64,000 nucleotides of DNA, from assembly GCF_003952505.1 (NCBI RefSeq), contig NZ_CP034450.1, forward strand, positions 806,001-870,000, given 5' to 3'. How positions within the stretch are numbered: the stretch's first letter is position 1; each line of letters starts with the position of its first letter. Shown piece by piece: positions 23,523 through 32,067 of this stretch. The notes under the pieces are model-generated. The model was not told where the DNA came from, did not search any database, and saw nothing but the letters and a program-made list of their open reading frames with translations. The position numbers and the translations under genes are program-made. The stretch comes from Mesorhizobium sp. M4B.F.Ca.ET.058.02.1.1. Its GTDB lineage: Bacteria > Pseudomonadota > Alphaproteobacteria > Rhizobiales > Rhizobiaceae.

Positions 23523-24314
23523 ATGTGCGCGCCCGATCCTCCCGCCCCGCCGGATCCCAAAGAGACCTCTGCCGCGTCGACCTCGACGAACGTCGGCACG
23601 GCGGTCGCCAACGCGAACCTTGGCAACGTCAACCAGGTCACGCCCGACGGCAATCTCACCTATAGCCAGTCCGGCACCTACAAGTGGAACGACCCCTATA
23701 CGGGAAAGTCCTACGACATCCCGACCTACACGGCGACGCAGACGCTTTCGCAGACCGGGCAGGCGATCAAGGATCAAACCGACCAGGCCAAGCTCAACCT
23801 CGGCGAGCTGGCCGCTGGTCAGTCGTCGTTCCTGAAAGACTGGTTGTCGAAGCCGGTCGACCTGTCGAACGATGCGACAGAGGCCCGCTTGATGGACCTC
23901 GGCATGAAGCGGCTTCAGCCGGCGCTGGACGCCCGTCGGGCGGCGAATGAGGCCGACCTGATCAACCGCGGCATTCGTCCAGGCTCCGACAACTACGCGC
24001 AAGCGCAAAACATCCAGAACCAGGGCGAGAACGACGCCTATGACCAGCTCCTGCTCACCGGTCGCGGGCAGGCGGTGCAGGAGGCGTTGGCGCAGAACTC
24101 GGCACCCATCAACAACCTGACCGCGCTGCTGTCCGGGTCGCAGGTGAGCCAGCCGAATTTCGTCAACGCGAACATGCCGACGATCCCGACAACCGACGTC
24201 GCCGGCCTGATCAACACCAACTACAACCAGAAGCTCCAGAACTGGCAGCAAAGCCAGGCGAACACCCAGAACCTTCTGGGCGGCCTGTTCTCTCTCGGCG
24301 CGTCGTTCATCTAG
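23523..24314 (+). CDS. virion / DNA-ejection protein
   Basis: 263 residues, starting MCAPDPPAPPDPKETSAASTSTN and rich in Asn, Gln, Ala and Ser. The central part is helical (RLMDLGMKRLQPALDARRAANEADLINRGIRPGSDNYAQAQNIQNQGENDAYDQL). Composition and position between stopper and lysozyme-bearing internal proteins suit a small ejection protein, like the gp7/gp20/gp16 group of P22, but no homologue is named with certainty. The short gap and AGGAGGCC just before give good translation. Confidence 0.65.
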   Translation: MCAPDPPAPPDPKETSAASTSTNVGTAVANANLGNVNQVTPDGNLTYSQSGTYKWNDPYTGKSYDIPTYTATQTLSQTGQAIKDQTDQAKLNLGELAAGQSSFLKDWLSKPVDLSNDATEARLMDLGMKRLQPALDARRAANEADLINRGIRPGSDNYAQAQNIQNQGENDAYDQLLLTGRGQAVQEALAQNSAPINNLTALLSGSQVSQPNFVNANMPTIPTTDVAGLINTNYNQKLQNWQQSQANTQNLLGGLFSLGASFI

Positions 24315-24323
24315 GAGGGGATC

Positions 24324-26483
24324 ATGGGTTTCATCTTCGGCCCCGGCCAGCAGTACCAGACGCCCGAGGAACTGGCGAAGGCTCGCGCCGTTGCCGAGGC
24401 CCTGCTCAACCAGCAGCCGATCGCGCACAATGTCGGCGAAGGCCTTGCCGTGGTCGGACAGGCGATCAGGGGCAGGCGTGATCTGAACCGCATCATCAAG
24501 GCCCAAGGCGACATGCGGGCGGGCGGCGATAGCGTCTTCTCAGCGCTTTTCGGTGGTGGTGCCCCGGCCGCAACGTCGACTACGGCGCCGAGCGGCGGCG
24601 GAAACAATGTGGTTGCCTCGGCTCTTGGCGGCGGCTCGATGGGTAGCGCTCCGGACCTTTCCGGCAATGACGTCTACAACGGCTTCATGGACACGGTGAA
24701 AAGCAAGGTCACCAATCCTTACGGTCTCGCTGCCGTCGCCGCGACCGCCAACGCCGAAAGCCGCTTCAGTCCGAAGAACGCTTTCGGCTCCTGGGCGGAC
24801 CCGAGCGAAAGCGGCCAGGCCGGCACCGCTGGCGGCATCCTGTCGTGGCGCGGCCCGCGCTTTGCGGCGATGCGGACCTTTGCCGGCAGCAACGGCGGCG
24901 ATGCAAACGCTCCGTCGCCGCAGCTTCAGGCGCAATATTTCCTGCAGGAAGACCCCGGTCTGGTCGACGCGCTGAACGCGGCCAAGTCGCCGGAAGAGGC
25001 GCAGCGCCTGATGAACAACGCCTGGAAATTCGCCGGCTACAACCGCCCCGGCGGCGAGGCCGCGCGCCGTATTTCCATGGCCAATTCCTTCGCATCGCGG
25101 TTCGCCGACGCCGCCCCGGTACAGGTGGCGAGCCTTGAACCGGGCGCGGGCGTGTCGGCGGCGCTGAACAAGCGACCATTGCCGCAGGAGAGCCCGGCGA
25201 CGGTCGCGCAGACCGTGCAGTCGCCGCGAGCGGCAGAGCCGCCTCCGGTGGCTACGAAGCCCGCAGCGGCGACGCAGACGGTCGTGCAGGCCAATCCAGC
25301 CTCCGGCGGCCCGAGCGTCCAACAGCTTCTGCAGGCCTCGCAGGATCCTCGCCTATCCGAGCAACAGCGCGGCGTCGTCAACCTGATGCTGAAGCGGAAG
25401 CTCGACGAGGCCAACCCGGCCAATCAGCTCGAACTGGAAAAGAACCGGCTGGAAGTGGAGAAGCTGCGCAACCCGCAGATCGAACCGGGCGAAAAGGCGC
25501 GCCTCGACTTCGATCGGGAGAAGTTCGCCGCCGAGCAGAACAAGCCGATCGAGGTGGGTGGCGTCCTGGTCGATCCCAAGACGCACGAGCCCGTTTACAG
25601 CGGCCAGCAGACCGATTGGGAAAAGCTCGACGAGCGCACGCTGTACAACAAGCGCACCGGCGAGACGCGGGCTGTCAGCATCGGCGGGGCGAACGCCGGA
25701 CAATTCCGGTTCACGGGCAACTCCGTCGAGGCTCAGGCGCTCAACGGCCTGATGGACGGTGGCGGCCTCACGGTCGAGCAGGCGCAGCAGCTCGCCGCCG
25801 GCAAGACGATCAGCGGCCCGAATGGCGAATTGCTATTCCTGACGCCGCAGGGCGTGTTCGGCCAAGCTTCCGCAGGTGGCCCGGCCATGCCTGTGACGCC
25901 CAAGGCGGCACCGGCTCCCGCACCGGCACCGGAAGCTCCGGCCGCGCCAGGGAGCCAGGCGCCGACGAGCCCGCGCGCGGCCAATCCGCCACCGAGCGAG
26001 AACGCCGGTATCCTGCCGCTCACCGGCGCAAAGCAGAAGCCGCTGAACGAGCAGCAGCAGCGCGACAACAAGCTGTATTCGGTCGTCGCACCCGAGCTTC
26101 AGATCGTCGAAAAGAACTTCTCGGCCCTGTCCAATCCGTCGGATCAGGCCCTGTCGGCAATTCCGCGCGGCTCCGACTTTGGCGCCGAGTACCTGAAATC
26201 GCCTGAGTATCAGCGCGCATCGAACTCGCTACGCACCATCATCGCGTCCTACCTCTACAGCGTGTCCGGTGCCACGGCAGCGCCGGCCGAGGTCGAGAAC
26301 CAGGCTGCCATCCTGACGCCCAAGCCAGGCGAGGCGAAAGCATCCCTCGACGACAAGCTGGCGCGCATCCGGCAGATGGTCGACGCGATCAAGAGCGGAG
26401 GCGGTTCCACCGCGCCGGCCGGCAACGCAGGCACCGGTAGCGGCACGACCAGCAACGGCTTGAAGTGGAGCATTGAACCCTGA
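24324..26483 (+). CDS. internal virion protein with phage lysozyme domain
   Basis: 719 residues. Residues 110-235 form a phage-tail lysozyme-type domain: Glu145 in ANAESRFSPKNAFGSWADPSESG, then AGGILSWRGPRFAAMRTFAG and QAQYFLQEDPG...NNAWKFAGY, which would open peptidoglycan during DNA entry. The rest is low-complexity Ala/Pro/Gln with long helices (residues 335-400) and two Pro-rich linkers near 275-310 and 525-570. The C-terminus (LRTIIASYLYSVSGATAAPAEVENQAAILTPKPG) is a conserved block in such ejection proteins. Its TGA overlaps the next ATG. Confidence 0.8.
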   Translation: MGFIFGPGQQYQTPEELAKARAVAEALLNQQPIAHNVGEGLAVVGQAIRGRRDLNRIIKAQGDMRAGGDSVFSALFGGGAPAATSTTAPSGGGNNVVASALGGGSMGSAPDLSGNDVYNGFMDTVKSKVTNPYGLAAVAATANAESRFSPKNAFGSWADPSESGQAGTAGGILSWRGPRFAAMRTFAGSNGGDANAPSPQLQAQYFLQEDPGLVDALNAAKSPEEAQRLMNNAWKFAGYNRPGGEAARRISMANSFASRFADAAPVQVASLEPGAGVSAALNKRPLPQESPATVAQTVQSPRAAEPPPVATKPAAATQTVVQANPASGGPSVQQLLQASQDPRLSEQQRGVVNLMLKRKLDEANPANQLELEKNRLEVEKLRNPQIEPGEKARLDFDREKFAAEQNKPIEVGGVLVDPKTHEPVYSGQQTDWEKLDERTLYNKRTGETRAVSIGGANAGQFRFTGNSVEAQALNGLMDGGGLTVEQAQQLAAGKTISGPNGELLFLTPQGVFGQASAGGPAMPVTPKAAPAPAPAPEAPAAPGSQAPTSPRAANPPPSENAGILPLTGAKQKPLNEQQQRDNKLYSVVAPELQIVEKNFSALSNPSDQALSAIPRGSDFGAEYLKSPEYQRASNSLRTIIASYLYSVSGATAAPAEVENQAAILTPKPGEAKASLDDKLARIRQMVDAIKSGGGSTAPAGNAGTGSGTTSNGLKWSIEP

Positions 26484-28603
26484 TGCCTACGCTCAACATC
26501 CAAGGCCGCAAGGTACAGGTCGACGACGCGTTTCTGTCGATGACGCCGGAGCAGCAGAACGCGGCGGTCGAAGAGATTGCCAAATCTCTGCCGTCACCAA
26601 ACGCTGATGTAGCCGCCGCCGACGCCCGCGCGAAAGCCGGCATGGCCGCTGCTCAGAAGATCATGGATGCTGGCGGCCCGGAACCGGGGAGCGGTCACGA
26701 CGCGCCCGGCATTGCTTCTCCTCGAGCCATGGGCGCATCGGGAACGTTCCTCAATGCGATCGGCGAAGGCATTCCAATTGCCGGTCCATATGTGGACAAG
26801 GCCCTGACGGCCACGGCGGCGGGCATCGGCTCGCTGCTGACCGGGGAGCCTGCTTCCAAGGTCAACCAGGAGATGACCGACATCCAGCAAGAAAGCCGTG
26901 CCGCGCACCCGATCGCGCGCACCGCCGGCAATGTGACGGGCGCCGTGGCCGGCACGCTCCCGGCGATGGCCGCGGCGCCTGAGATGTTCGGCATCGGCGT
27001 TGCGTCGACCCCGTTGCGGTTGCTGGCCAGCACTGGGTCTGGCGCAGCCGTCAACGGTGCGGATGCTGCTGTTCGCTCGGGTGGCGACACTCGATCGACC
27101 TTGGTGGGTGGCGGCATGGGAGCTCTGACGGGCTTGGCCGCGCCGATCGTAGCGCCGTTGATCGGTCGTGGCGTCAAGGCAGTTGCCGACAAGGTTCAGC
27201 TTAGCGCCATTGCCAAGGCGCTTGGTTTAGACAAGAGCGCCACCAAGTTACTGGCGAGCGCTGTTCGGCAGGATGCCGTAGAGCCCGGCGCGCTATCGCA
27301 GCTTGGCGATGACGCCATGTTGATGGATCTCGGCCCAAACCTGCGTCACACGGCCGGCGCCATCGCGGCAACGCCTGGAGAAGGCAAGGCCATCGTGCGC
27401 GGCGCGATTGGTGCGCGCGATGCCGACGCCAACTGGCGCATCCGGTCCAGCCTCAACGAGACGCTTGGCGAGGCTCCTACGCCGTCGCGCATCATCGACC
27501 GCGCGACCCGCAACCAGCAGTATCTTCAGCCCGAATATCGGGAAGCCTTGCGGGAGGCTTCACCAGTCGATTCCGCGCCGATAGCTCGCTATCTCGACGC
27601 GGAGGCCCAGACGCTTCGCGGCGAGGCGCAGAAGGGCGTTCAGCGCGTTCGGAACATGCTGAACTATGCGCCGACGCCCGACGAAATAGCTCGCGCTCGC
27701 GCAAGTGGCCAACCACTGCCGGAGCCGGGGCTGATCAGCGACGCCGGGACGCTGCTGAACGCTCGACACGCCGTCGATGACCTGCTGGAAACCACACAGG
27801 GTAGCAATGCCCTGAACGCCCTTCAGACCGCCCGTCAAGCGATCGATGACGAGCTTCGCGCCACGGTGCCCGGTATAAAGGAAGTGGATGCCAAGTACGC
27901 CGAGCTGGCTCGCCAGAAAGATGCCGTTCAGCGCGGCCAGACGGTGCTTTCCAGCGGTCGGGAGGCCCCGCGGCCCAACGAGCTCGCCGAGGAAGTCAGG
28001 CGAGGCGCGCTGCCGCAGGGCGTGCAGGTCGGCCCGTCGGCCGTGCCGCTGCGGTTGCGTGAGGGAGCCCGCGCCGAGATTGAGCGCATTGTAGGAACCA
28101 ACGCAAATGATCGCGTCGCTCTTCAGCGTCTGATCAAGGGTGAAGGTGACTGGAACCGCGCTCGCCTATCGACCTTGTTCGGCTCCGACCGGGCAAAGGC
28201 GATTATCGATCTGCTCGACCGCGAAAAGCTCTTTGCCGACACGTCGAACATCGTCACGCGCAATTCCGAGACGGCGGCACGCATTGCAGCCAGGGACGCC
28301 ATCGACGGCAGTGGCAGTTCGGGGTTCGGCGTGCGCGAGGGCTTCATTGCCGGCGGTACACGCGGCGCGGCTCGTGCGGCAGGTACACGAGCTGTAGAAA
28401 GCGTCATCGACGCTCTGCGCAATGGCGGGAACGACAAGGCAATTGCCGATATGGCGCGCGGCCTAACAGGCGGCCCGCAACAGAGCGCCGTGCTGGATGC
28501 GTTGATGAGGGTTGGCCAGGGATCTAGGCTTCAGCAGTCACAAGTCGATCGTGTGGCGCGCGCGCTGCTGCTCGGCGGAGGGAATGTCGCCAGCCGCCCG
28601 TGA
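26483..28603 (+). CDS. large internal virion / ejection protein
   Basis: 706 residues overlapping the lysozyme gene by one base (TGATG). It starts MPTLNIQGRKVQVDDAFLSMTPEQQNAAVEEI, a beta-hairpin and helix motif often found at the N-terminus of podovirus ejection proteins. A Gly/Ala-rich hydrophobic stretch at about 150-240 (AIGEGIPIAGPY; LLASTGSGAAVNGADAAV; GGGMGALTGLAAPIVAPLIG) could enter membranes. The rest is helical. It is the last gene of the late operon and its 3' end is overlapped by a minus-strand gene. Confidence 0.72.
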   Translation: MPTLNIQGRKVQVDDAFLSMTPEQQNAAVEEIAKSLPSPNADVAAADARAKAGMAAAQKIMDAGGPEPGSGHDAPGIASPRAMGASGTFLNAIGEGIPIAGPYVDKALTATAAGIGSLLTGEPASKVNQEMTDIQQESRAAHPIARTAGNVTGAVAGTLPAMAAAPEMFGIGVASTPLRLLASTGSGAAVNGADAAVRSGGDTRSTLVGGGMGALTGLAAPIVAPLIGRGVKAVADKVQLSAIAKALGLDKSATKLLASAVRQDAVEPGALSQLGDDAMLMDLGPNLRHTAGAIAATPGEGKAIVRGAIGARDADANWRIRSSLNETLGEAPTPSRIIDRATRNQQYLQPEYREALREASPVDSAPIARYLDAEAQTLRGEAQKGVQRVRNMLNYAPTPDEIARARASGQPLPEPGLISDAGTLLNARHAVDDLLETTQGSNALNALQTARQAIDDELRATVPGIKEVDAKYAELARQKDAVQRGQTVLSSGREAPRPNELAEEVRRGALPQGVQVGPSAVPLRLREGARAEIERIVGTNANDRVALQRLIKGEGDWNRARLSTLFGSDRAKAIIDLLDREKLFADTSNIVTRNSETAARIAARDAIDGSGSSGFGVREGFIAGGTRGAARAAGTRAVESVIDALRNGGNDKAIADMARGLTGGPQQSAVLDALMRVGQGSRLQQSQVDRVARALLLGGGNVASRP

Positions 28604-28786
28604 GCGGCGCTCCTTCCAATCTTCATAGATCCAGACGAGCAAGACCAAGAACATGCCGAAGAGCATGCCGACGATGAAGTCATTTGACATATGGCTTAGA
28701 AACCAGCCGGAACCTTGGTGGATCACGGCTAGGACGGCGATGGCGATCACCGCTGCAATGAGCTGAAGGACGGTGGTGCGCGACAT
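28538..28786 (-). CDS. small two-helix membrane protein
   Basis: 82 residues from the ATG at 28786 (MSRTTVLQLIAAVIAIAVLAVIHQ); an ATG at 28840 is the alternative start. Two membrane helices (QLIAAVIAIAVLAVI and FIVGMLFGMFLVLLVWI) precede a charged cytoplasmic tail. It overlaps the end of the ejection-protein gene by 66 bp in antisense and starts the accessory region. Small membrane morons like this can exclude other phages, but nothing here shows it. Confidence 0.55.
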   Translation of the reverse strand: MSRTTVLQLIAAVIAIAVLAVIHQGSGWFLSHMSNDFIVGMLFGMFLVLLVWIYEDWKERRSRAAGDIPSAEQQRARHTIDL

Positions 28787-28919
28787 AGGTGCGGAACATA
28801 ATGCGAAACCGGCATCAGGAAAAGGGAGGGGTGATAGCAAGCTACTACCGCAACGGCACGTTGCAACTTGTTTCGATTCCTGATTACCTCAGCGCGTTGT
28901 TTCTAAGCGGGGGTACGAA

Positions 28920-29045
28920 ATGAGATCAATACTTGCTTGCTTGGCTATTCTGGCCTTTGCGGTCACGGCCCATGCACATAGTGGTGGCACCGATTCCAAC
29001 GGGTGCCACACCAATCACAAGACCGGTCAATATCACTGCCACTAA
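28920..29045 (+). CDS. secreted YHYH-type mini-protein
   Basis: A 41-residue product: a signal peptide (MRSILACLAILAFAVTAHA) and a 22-residue mature part ending GCHTNHKTGQYHCH. The His/Cys-rich ending is the YHYH-domain signature found in many short secreted bacterial and prophage proteins and suggests metal binding. GCGGGGG precedes the ATG and a strong terminator follows, so it is a self-contained gene. Confidence 0.8.
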   Translation: MRSILACLAILAFAVTAHAHSGGTDSNGCHTNHKTGQYHCH

Positions 29046-29050
29046 CCATC

Positions 29051-29087
29051 AGCCCGCGTCATTGGTCCTTCCGTGGCGCGGGCTTTT
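29051..29087 (+). terminator. rho-independent terminator after the YHYH gene
   Basis: An 8-bp perfect stem AGCCCGCG / CGCGGGCT with an 18-base loop, directly followed by TTTTCTG. The stem lies 5 bases past the stop codon. Confidence 0.75.
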
Positions 29088-29112
29088 CTGCTCCCTCGAT
29101 CAGTCTCGCCGC

Positions 29113-29487
29113 CTATCGGCGCGCCTTCCGCCAGCCAGCCGCTCGTGCCTCGGCCTCGCTGCAGAACCACCGCTCGCCGTACTGCGGGCTGATCTTCGTC
29201 TCCCAATAATGCTCCTGGCCGGGAACATGGTAGATCCGCTCACCGGTGTTGATCGAGATATTGCCCTTGATGTCGCAGTCGCCCGTGGTGCTGTTGAGCA
29301 GCCCGGCGGGAAGGAGCCGGGCAACCTTTTCGAGGCTGCTCGGGCTTGCAGTGAAAAAGACAGCCAGCGGAACCATCACCAACGGGAAGAGATATCGCAG
29401 GGGCCACAAACGCCGTCGTCGGTGCCGGAGGCCCTTACGCCAACGGTCAGCTTGGTTCGCGCCTTGATGACTGTGGACTTTGCCCAC
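29113..29487 (-). CDS. membrane-anchored sunset-type domain protein
   Basis: 124 residues from a GTG start that has GGAGAAGGGG just upstream. After a basic N-terminus (RWRKGLRHRRRRLWPL) comes one membrane helix (YLFPLVMVPLAVFFTA). The last 55 residues carry CDIKGNISINTGERIYHVPG...WFCSEAEARAAGW, the two-cysteine motif of the small domain seen in rhizobial exoI-like and nuclease-associated secreted proteins. The topology puts that domain in the periplasm. Function unknown. Confidence 0.7.
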   Translation of the reverse strand: MGKVHSHQGANQADRWRKGLRHRRRRLWPLRYLFPLVMVPLAVFFTASPSSLEKVARLLPAGLLNSTTGDCDIKGNISINTGERIYHVPGQEHYWETKISPQYGERWFCSEAEARAAGWRKARR

Positions 29488-29545
29488 GCCCCTTCTCCCC
29501 GAGCGGAGAATGCTTTCTTTCAGTGCTTGAGTCCAGACCGGAACA

Positions 29546-29564
29546 TTAGAGTAGAGTTCTCTAA
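29546..29564. promoter_or_regulatory. operator-like inverted repeat in front of a secreted-protein gene
   Basis: TTAGAG and CTCTAA are perfect inverted repeats separated by seven bases, in an AT-rich spacer between divergent accessory genes. A second short dyad TTAGC/GCTAA lies at 29593-29606, closer to the gene at 29636. Either could be a regulator site or a hairpin in the 5' leader. Confidence 0.4.
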
Positions 29565-29635
29565 CGGTTCTATCTCGGTTGAGGCTGCTAGATTAGCTTC
29601 CGCTAAAATGCTATTGCGAGCGCGAGGGCTATTTC

Positions 29636-30034
29636 GTGAGATATTCGCAAAGGCATTTTGGATTGGTGTGGCTGCTCCTGGCCGGCGATGCCGAGGCCCA
29701 CGACTGGTATACCGGCAAGTTTGATCCCGTTCTGCATCACGTTTGCTGCGGCAACAAAGATTGTCACCCAATAGACTCCGGCGACGTCAGGGTGACCAAA
29801 GACGGCTACTACGTCAGGCCGCCGAGCTCCGCCTACTTGAATGGATATCAGGAAGCGGAGTGGTTTATCCCAAGAGAGCGTGTCCAGTCCTCACCAGATG
29901 ATAGTTACCACATGTGCGAGCGTCTGATGACGTTCCATCGGACGGTCATTCCTCATACGCAATTCGAAACCTACCAGAGATACACTTGGACGTGCTTCTT
30001 CGCGCCAAAGGGCACAAGCTCGATCGCGCCCTAG
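29636..30034 (+). CDS. secreted accessory protein
   Basis: 132 residues from a GTG start. It has a signal peptide (HFGLVWLLLAGDAEA), then HDWYTGKFDPVLHHVCCGNKDCHPI, an arrangement of Cys and His suggesting a disulfide- or metal-stabilised periplasmic protein. Proteins with this HDWYTG...CCGNKDC start occur as short hypotheticals in rhizobial genomes, often in mobile DNA. It ends against a convergent gene with a hairpin between. Confidence 0.65.
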   Translation: MRYSQRHFGLVWLLLAGDAEAHDWYTGKFDPVLHHVCCGNKDCHPIDSGDVRVTKDGYYVRPPSSAYLNGYQEAEWFIPRERVQSSPDDSYHMCERLMTFHRTVIPHTQFETYQRYTWTCFFAPKGTSSIAP

Positions 30035-30053
30035 GAACGGCCAGCGCTGTTCC
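30034..30053. terminator. bidirectional hairpin between convergent genes
   Basis: An 8-bp stem with one mismatch, GGAACGGC / GCTGTTCC, and a CAGC tetraloop lies at the end of the plus-strand gene, with the minus-strand gene ending 36 bp away. There is no clear T-run. Confidence 0.45.
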
Positions 30054-30088
30054 TGAAACTCAGGGAACGCGCAGACGAATTAGGTAGC

Positions 30089-30391
30089 CTAATCGACCAG
30101 AGGCTTCGTCCGCTTCGGCGCTACATGGCTGGTGACGATCCGCACGGCACTGCGTTTGACCGTGATGCCTAGATCCTTGCCGCCAACCGTCACCGTTTCC
30201 TCGTCGACGCGCAGGACTTCGCCTATCAGATCGATCTTCTGCCCGCTGCTTATGTTCGGTGTCGTGTCCACGATGCTGTGAGGCTGGTTATAGCTCGGGA
30301 TCAATACGCTGATCCGATCCTCTGTAACGCGCTTGCGCACCGTTGCGGTGATCGCGACCTCGTCGCCGACTTTGATGGTGCCCTTCGCCAT
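30089..30391 (-). CDS. hypothetical protein with beta-barrel-like pattern
   Basis: 100 residues: MAKGTIKVGDEVAITATVRKRVTEDRISVLIPSYN (split here for length) continues with regular alternation of hydrophobic and polar residues and closes with GGKDLGITVKRSAVRIV and a basic tail. The motif of a short KGDxV-like beta strand then a six-strand pattern suggests a small OB- or SH3-like fold. No function recognised. It is convergent with the secreted-protein gene. Confidence 0.6.
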   Translation of the reverse strand: MAKGTIKVGDEVAITATVRKRVTEDRISVLIPSYNQPHSIVDTTPNISSGQKIDLIGEVLRVDEETVTVGGKDLGITVKRSAVRIVTSHVAPKRTKPLVD

Positions 30392-30752
30392 GGGAATGAG
30401 TCTGGCGCGGCCGGCGGCTTAGTCAAGCAGTTGCTAATATTTACGAACGGACACGGAACGGTCGGTCGCTATTCCGGTTTTAGATGGCAGCGGTCATGTC
30501 CGCTTCTGGGTGGAGAGCCCGTCGCACATTCTCTCCGGCGACGGGCTTTCCTTGATTAGGCCATCTGACAGTTTACAGTGCCCATGCCCCGGAACCCAAC
30601 TGGTCTCTTGGGACACGGCCCGGCCCGCGAAATCCTGTGTCACCTAGATTAGCGAGCCGGGCTGTGGGGTGTTCCAAAATTGCTATTGGCAGTCTGCCGG
30701 CGATGAGGAATATAATCCTCCCCGGTGCGGCGACCCGTTCACGAGGATCGCC
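30392..30752. other. accessory intergenic region holding one strong hairpin
   Basis: No supportable gene. The one feature is a 9-bp perfect stem AGCCCGTCG / CGACGGGCT (30516-30547) with a 14-base loop, followed by TTCCTTG, which reads as a plus-strand terminator. A 23-codon ORF (30487-30558) ends inside it but has no ribosome site. This may be the remnant of a lost gene's terminator, or the end of a small RNA starting near 30420. Confidence 0.5.
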
Positions 30753-31022
30753 ATGACTATGAAATTCCCCTTCGTTGAAGACACGCTCGGCAAGAAGCTG
30801 GAGGCCGGCACCGGCATGTTTGTCGACTGCCTGACTTGCAAGCGACACGTCGTGCTGGACGTTGCCGCGTTGGTGCAGCGTCTCGGCCCTGATCAGCCCT
30901 GCCTGCATTGGGATCTGGTGAAGGTAATCTATTGCGCCGGTTGCCGGGCAGCGGGCCGCGACGATCGGAACCTGCAGTTCACCAATCGCGCAAAGACGCC
31001 CGATCAGCGTGCCAGGAGGTAG
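30753..31022 (+). CDS. small zinc-ribbon-like hypothetical protein
   Basis: 89 residues from the ATG at 30753 (MTMKFPFVEDTLGKKL), preceded by GAGGA. Two CxxC pairs, CLTC and CAGC, about 40 residues apart could bind one zinc ion (FVDCLTCKRHVVLDV ... VIYCAGCRAAGR). It may be a DNA- or protein-binding adaptor. It is convergent with, and overlaps by 19 bp, a short membrane-protein gene. Confidence 0.55.
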   Translation: MTMKFPFVEDTLGKKLEAGTGMFVDCLTCKRHVVLDVAALVQRLGPDQPCLHWDLVKVIYCAGCRAAGRDDRNLQFTNRAKTPDQRARR

Positions 31023-31144
31023 AGGCAAAGGCCGGCCATCACCAAGCTTGCCGCCATGCCAATCATATCCCGCTGCCGGTAGCGCCAGACCGCGCTGGCG
31101 AGCATCAGGGCGGCGATTGCGGCGATGTAGATCGGGACAAACAT
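31004..31144 (-). CDS. 46-residue membrane protein
   Basis: Product begins MFVPIYIAAIAALMLASAVW, with a second hydrophobic helix (MAASLVMAGLCLYLLA) after a basic loop RYRQRD. The start codon overlaps the stop of the upstream secreted-protein gene (TGATG), which supports coupled translation. Too short for most gene finders. Function unknown. Confidence 0.55.
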   Translation of the reverse strand: MFVPIYIAAIAALMLASAVWRYRQRDMIGMAASLVMAGLCLYLLAR

Positions 31145-31455
31145 CAGTCGGGTAGTGGACAGCGGAATAGCATCGCGCCCGTTGGCGATCGGATCTCCAA
31201 TGCCCAGCGTCCTTCAGGGAACGAGATGTGCTGCTTCAGCAGGCTAACCAGAATGCCGAAGCAGGTCGTCTTAGCTTCTTTCTTTGGGATGTTTAGGGCG
31301 ACATAAACTCGTCGCTTTGCCGTGGAAAACGTGCAGGGGCCGCCGGCCTGAGCCGACGCAGCGCAAATAAGCGCAGCGTTGCTTCCACTGCTGGCCAAGA
31401 CCTCAGAAGGCAGCATCACCAACATAGCAATTGCGGCGGCCACCAAGGCTCGCAT
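31144..31455 (-). CDS. secreted accessory protein
   Basis: 103 residues from the ATG at 31455, chosen over a TTG at 31476 because AGGGAAAA lies right before it. Signal peptide MRALVAAAIAMLVMLPSEVLA, then a mature part with four cysteines (LICAAS, GPCTF, TTCFG, FRCPL). It probably acts in the periplasm. The same-strand gene upstream ends 7 bp before the start, making a four-gene leftward unit from 31931 to 31004. Confidence 0.6.
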   Translation of the reverse strand: MRALVAAAIAMLVMLPSEVLASSGSNAALICAASAQAGGPCTFSTAKRRVYVALNIPKKEAKTTCFGILVSLLKQHISFPEGRWALEIRSPTGAMLFRCPLPD

Positions 31456-31462
31456 TTTTTCC

Positions 31463-31675
31463 CTATTCGTCGCCAAAGAATTCCATCACGACACCTAAGT
31501 CGCGCCGCCCTGTCCGTGAGCTTTTATGCCAGAGAATTCCCCAAAGCCCGGTTTCTTCAAGATCCTCGGTGGCTCGTACGCGCGCCCCATCGTCTGGAAA
31601 CTGCTTTTTCAAAAGCGCGCTAACCGCTTCAACTCCGCCTTGCCGATAAGCCTGCACATAGATGTCATCTGCCAT
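31463..31675 (-). CDS. small hypothetical accessory protein
   Basis: 70 residues, acidic (MADDIYVQAYRQGGVEAV ... FGDE). The pattern of a helix followed by LWGILWHKS and VVMEFF suggests a small alpha-beta fold. It sits in the leftward unit with secreted and membrane proteins. No family recognised. Confidence 0.5.
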   Translation of the reverse strand: MADDIYVQAYRQGGVEAVSALLKKQFPDDGARVRATEDLEETGLWGILWHKSSRTGRRDLGVVMEFFGDE

Positions 31676-31706
31676 GGTTCGCCCGCCACAATTTGTCTTG
31701 TAACGA

Positions 31707-31931
31707 CTAACGGATCTTCCGGATTAGTTCGTCGCTTATGACGATCCGGAATGTGTTGTCGTCGATCACGTTCACAGCCCTCCCGTCGGATAGAAACGCT
31801 TCCTTCATGGTCGGCACATCCTGCGCCGGGCCGCTTAACGGCTGAAAACGACGATAATTCTGATAGAATACCACCTCGTATTCGCGGCCACTGTCTCCGC
31901 GGCAAAGGTGACGCTCGATTTCTTTGCGCAT
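31707..31931 (-). CDS. small hypothetical accessory protein
   Basis: 74 residues from the ATG at 31931 (MRKEIERHLCRGDSGREYEVV), which has GGGGGAGAG ahead; an upstream in-frame ATG at 31985 lacks one. The product shows EYEVVFYQNYRRFQPL then VNVIDDNTFRIVISDE, a mostly beta pattern. First gene of the leftward accessory unit. Confidence 0.5.
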   Translation of the reverse strand: MRKEIERHLCRGDSGREYEVVFYQNYRRFQPLSGPAQDVPTMKEAFLSDGRAVNVIDDNTFRIVISDELIRKIR

Positions 31932-32027
31932 TACTCTCTCCCCCAAACGCGAAGGTACATTTGCGCAACTGCGGAGCCTGCGCAAGTCGAGCTTGGCAGT
32001 TGATCAAGTCGGTACATGTGATCTAGA

Positions 32028-32052
32028 CCTGCCTCCCGGTGGAGGAGGCAGG
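32028..32052 (-). terminator. hairpin downstream of the ParB-like gene
   Basis: A perfect 9-bp stem CCTGCCTCC / GGAGGCAGG with a seven-base loop, 15 bp past the stop of the minus-strand ParB-like gene. It lacks a T-run on either strand. Confidence 0.45.
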
Positions 32053-32067
32053 CTATAGTGCATCACC

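Noticed and set aside
30278..30559. 93-codon plus-strand frame ending after the hairpin
   Set aside because: Starts inside and opposite a better-supported minus-strand gene and contains the hairpin in its reading frame.
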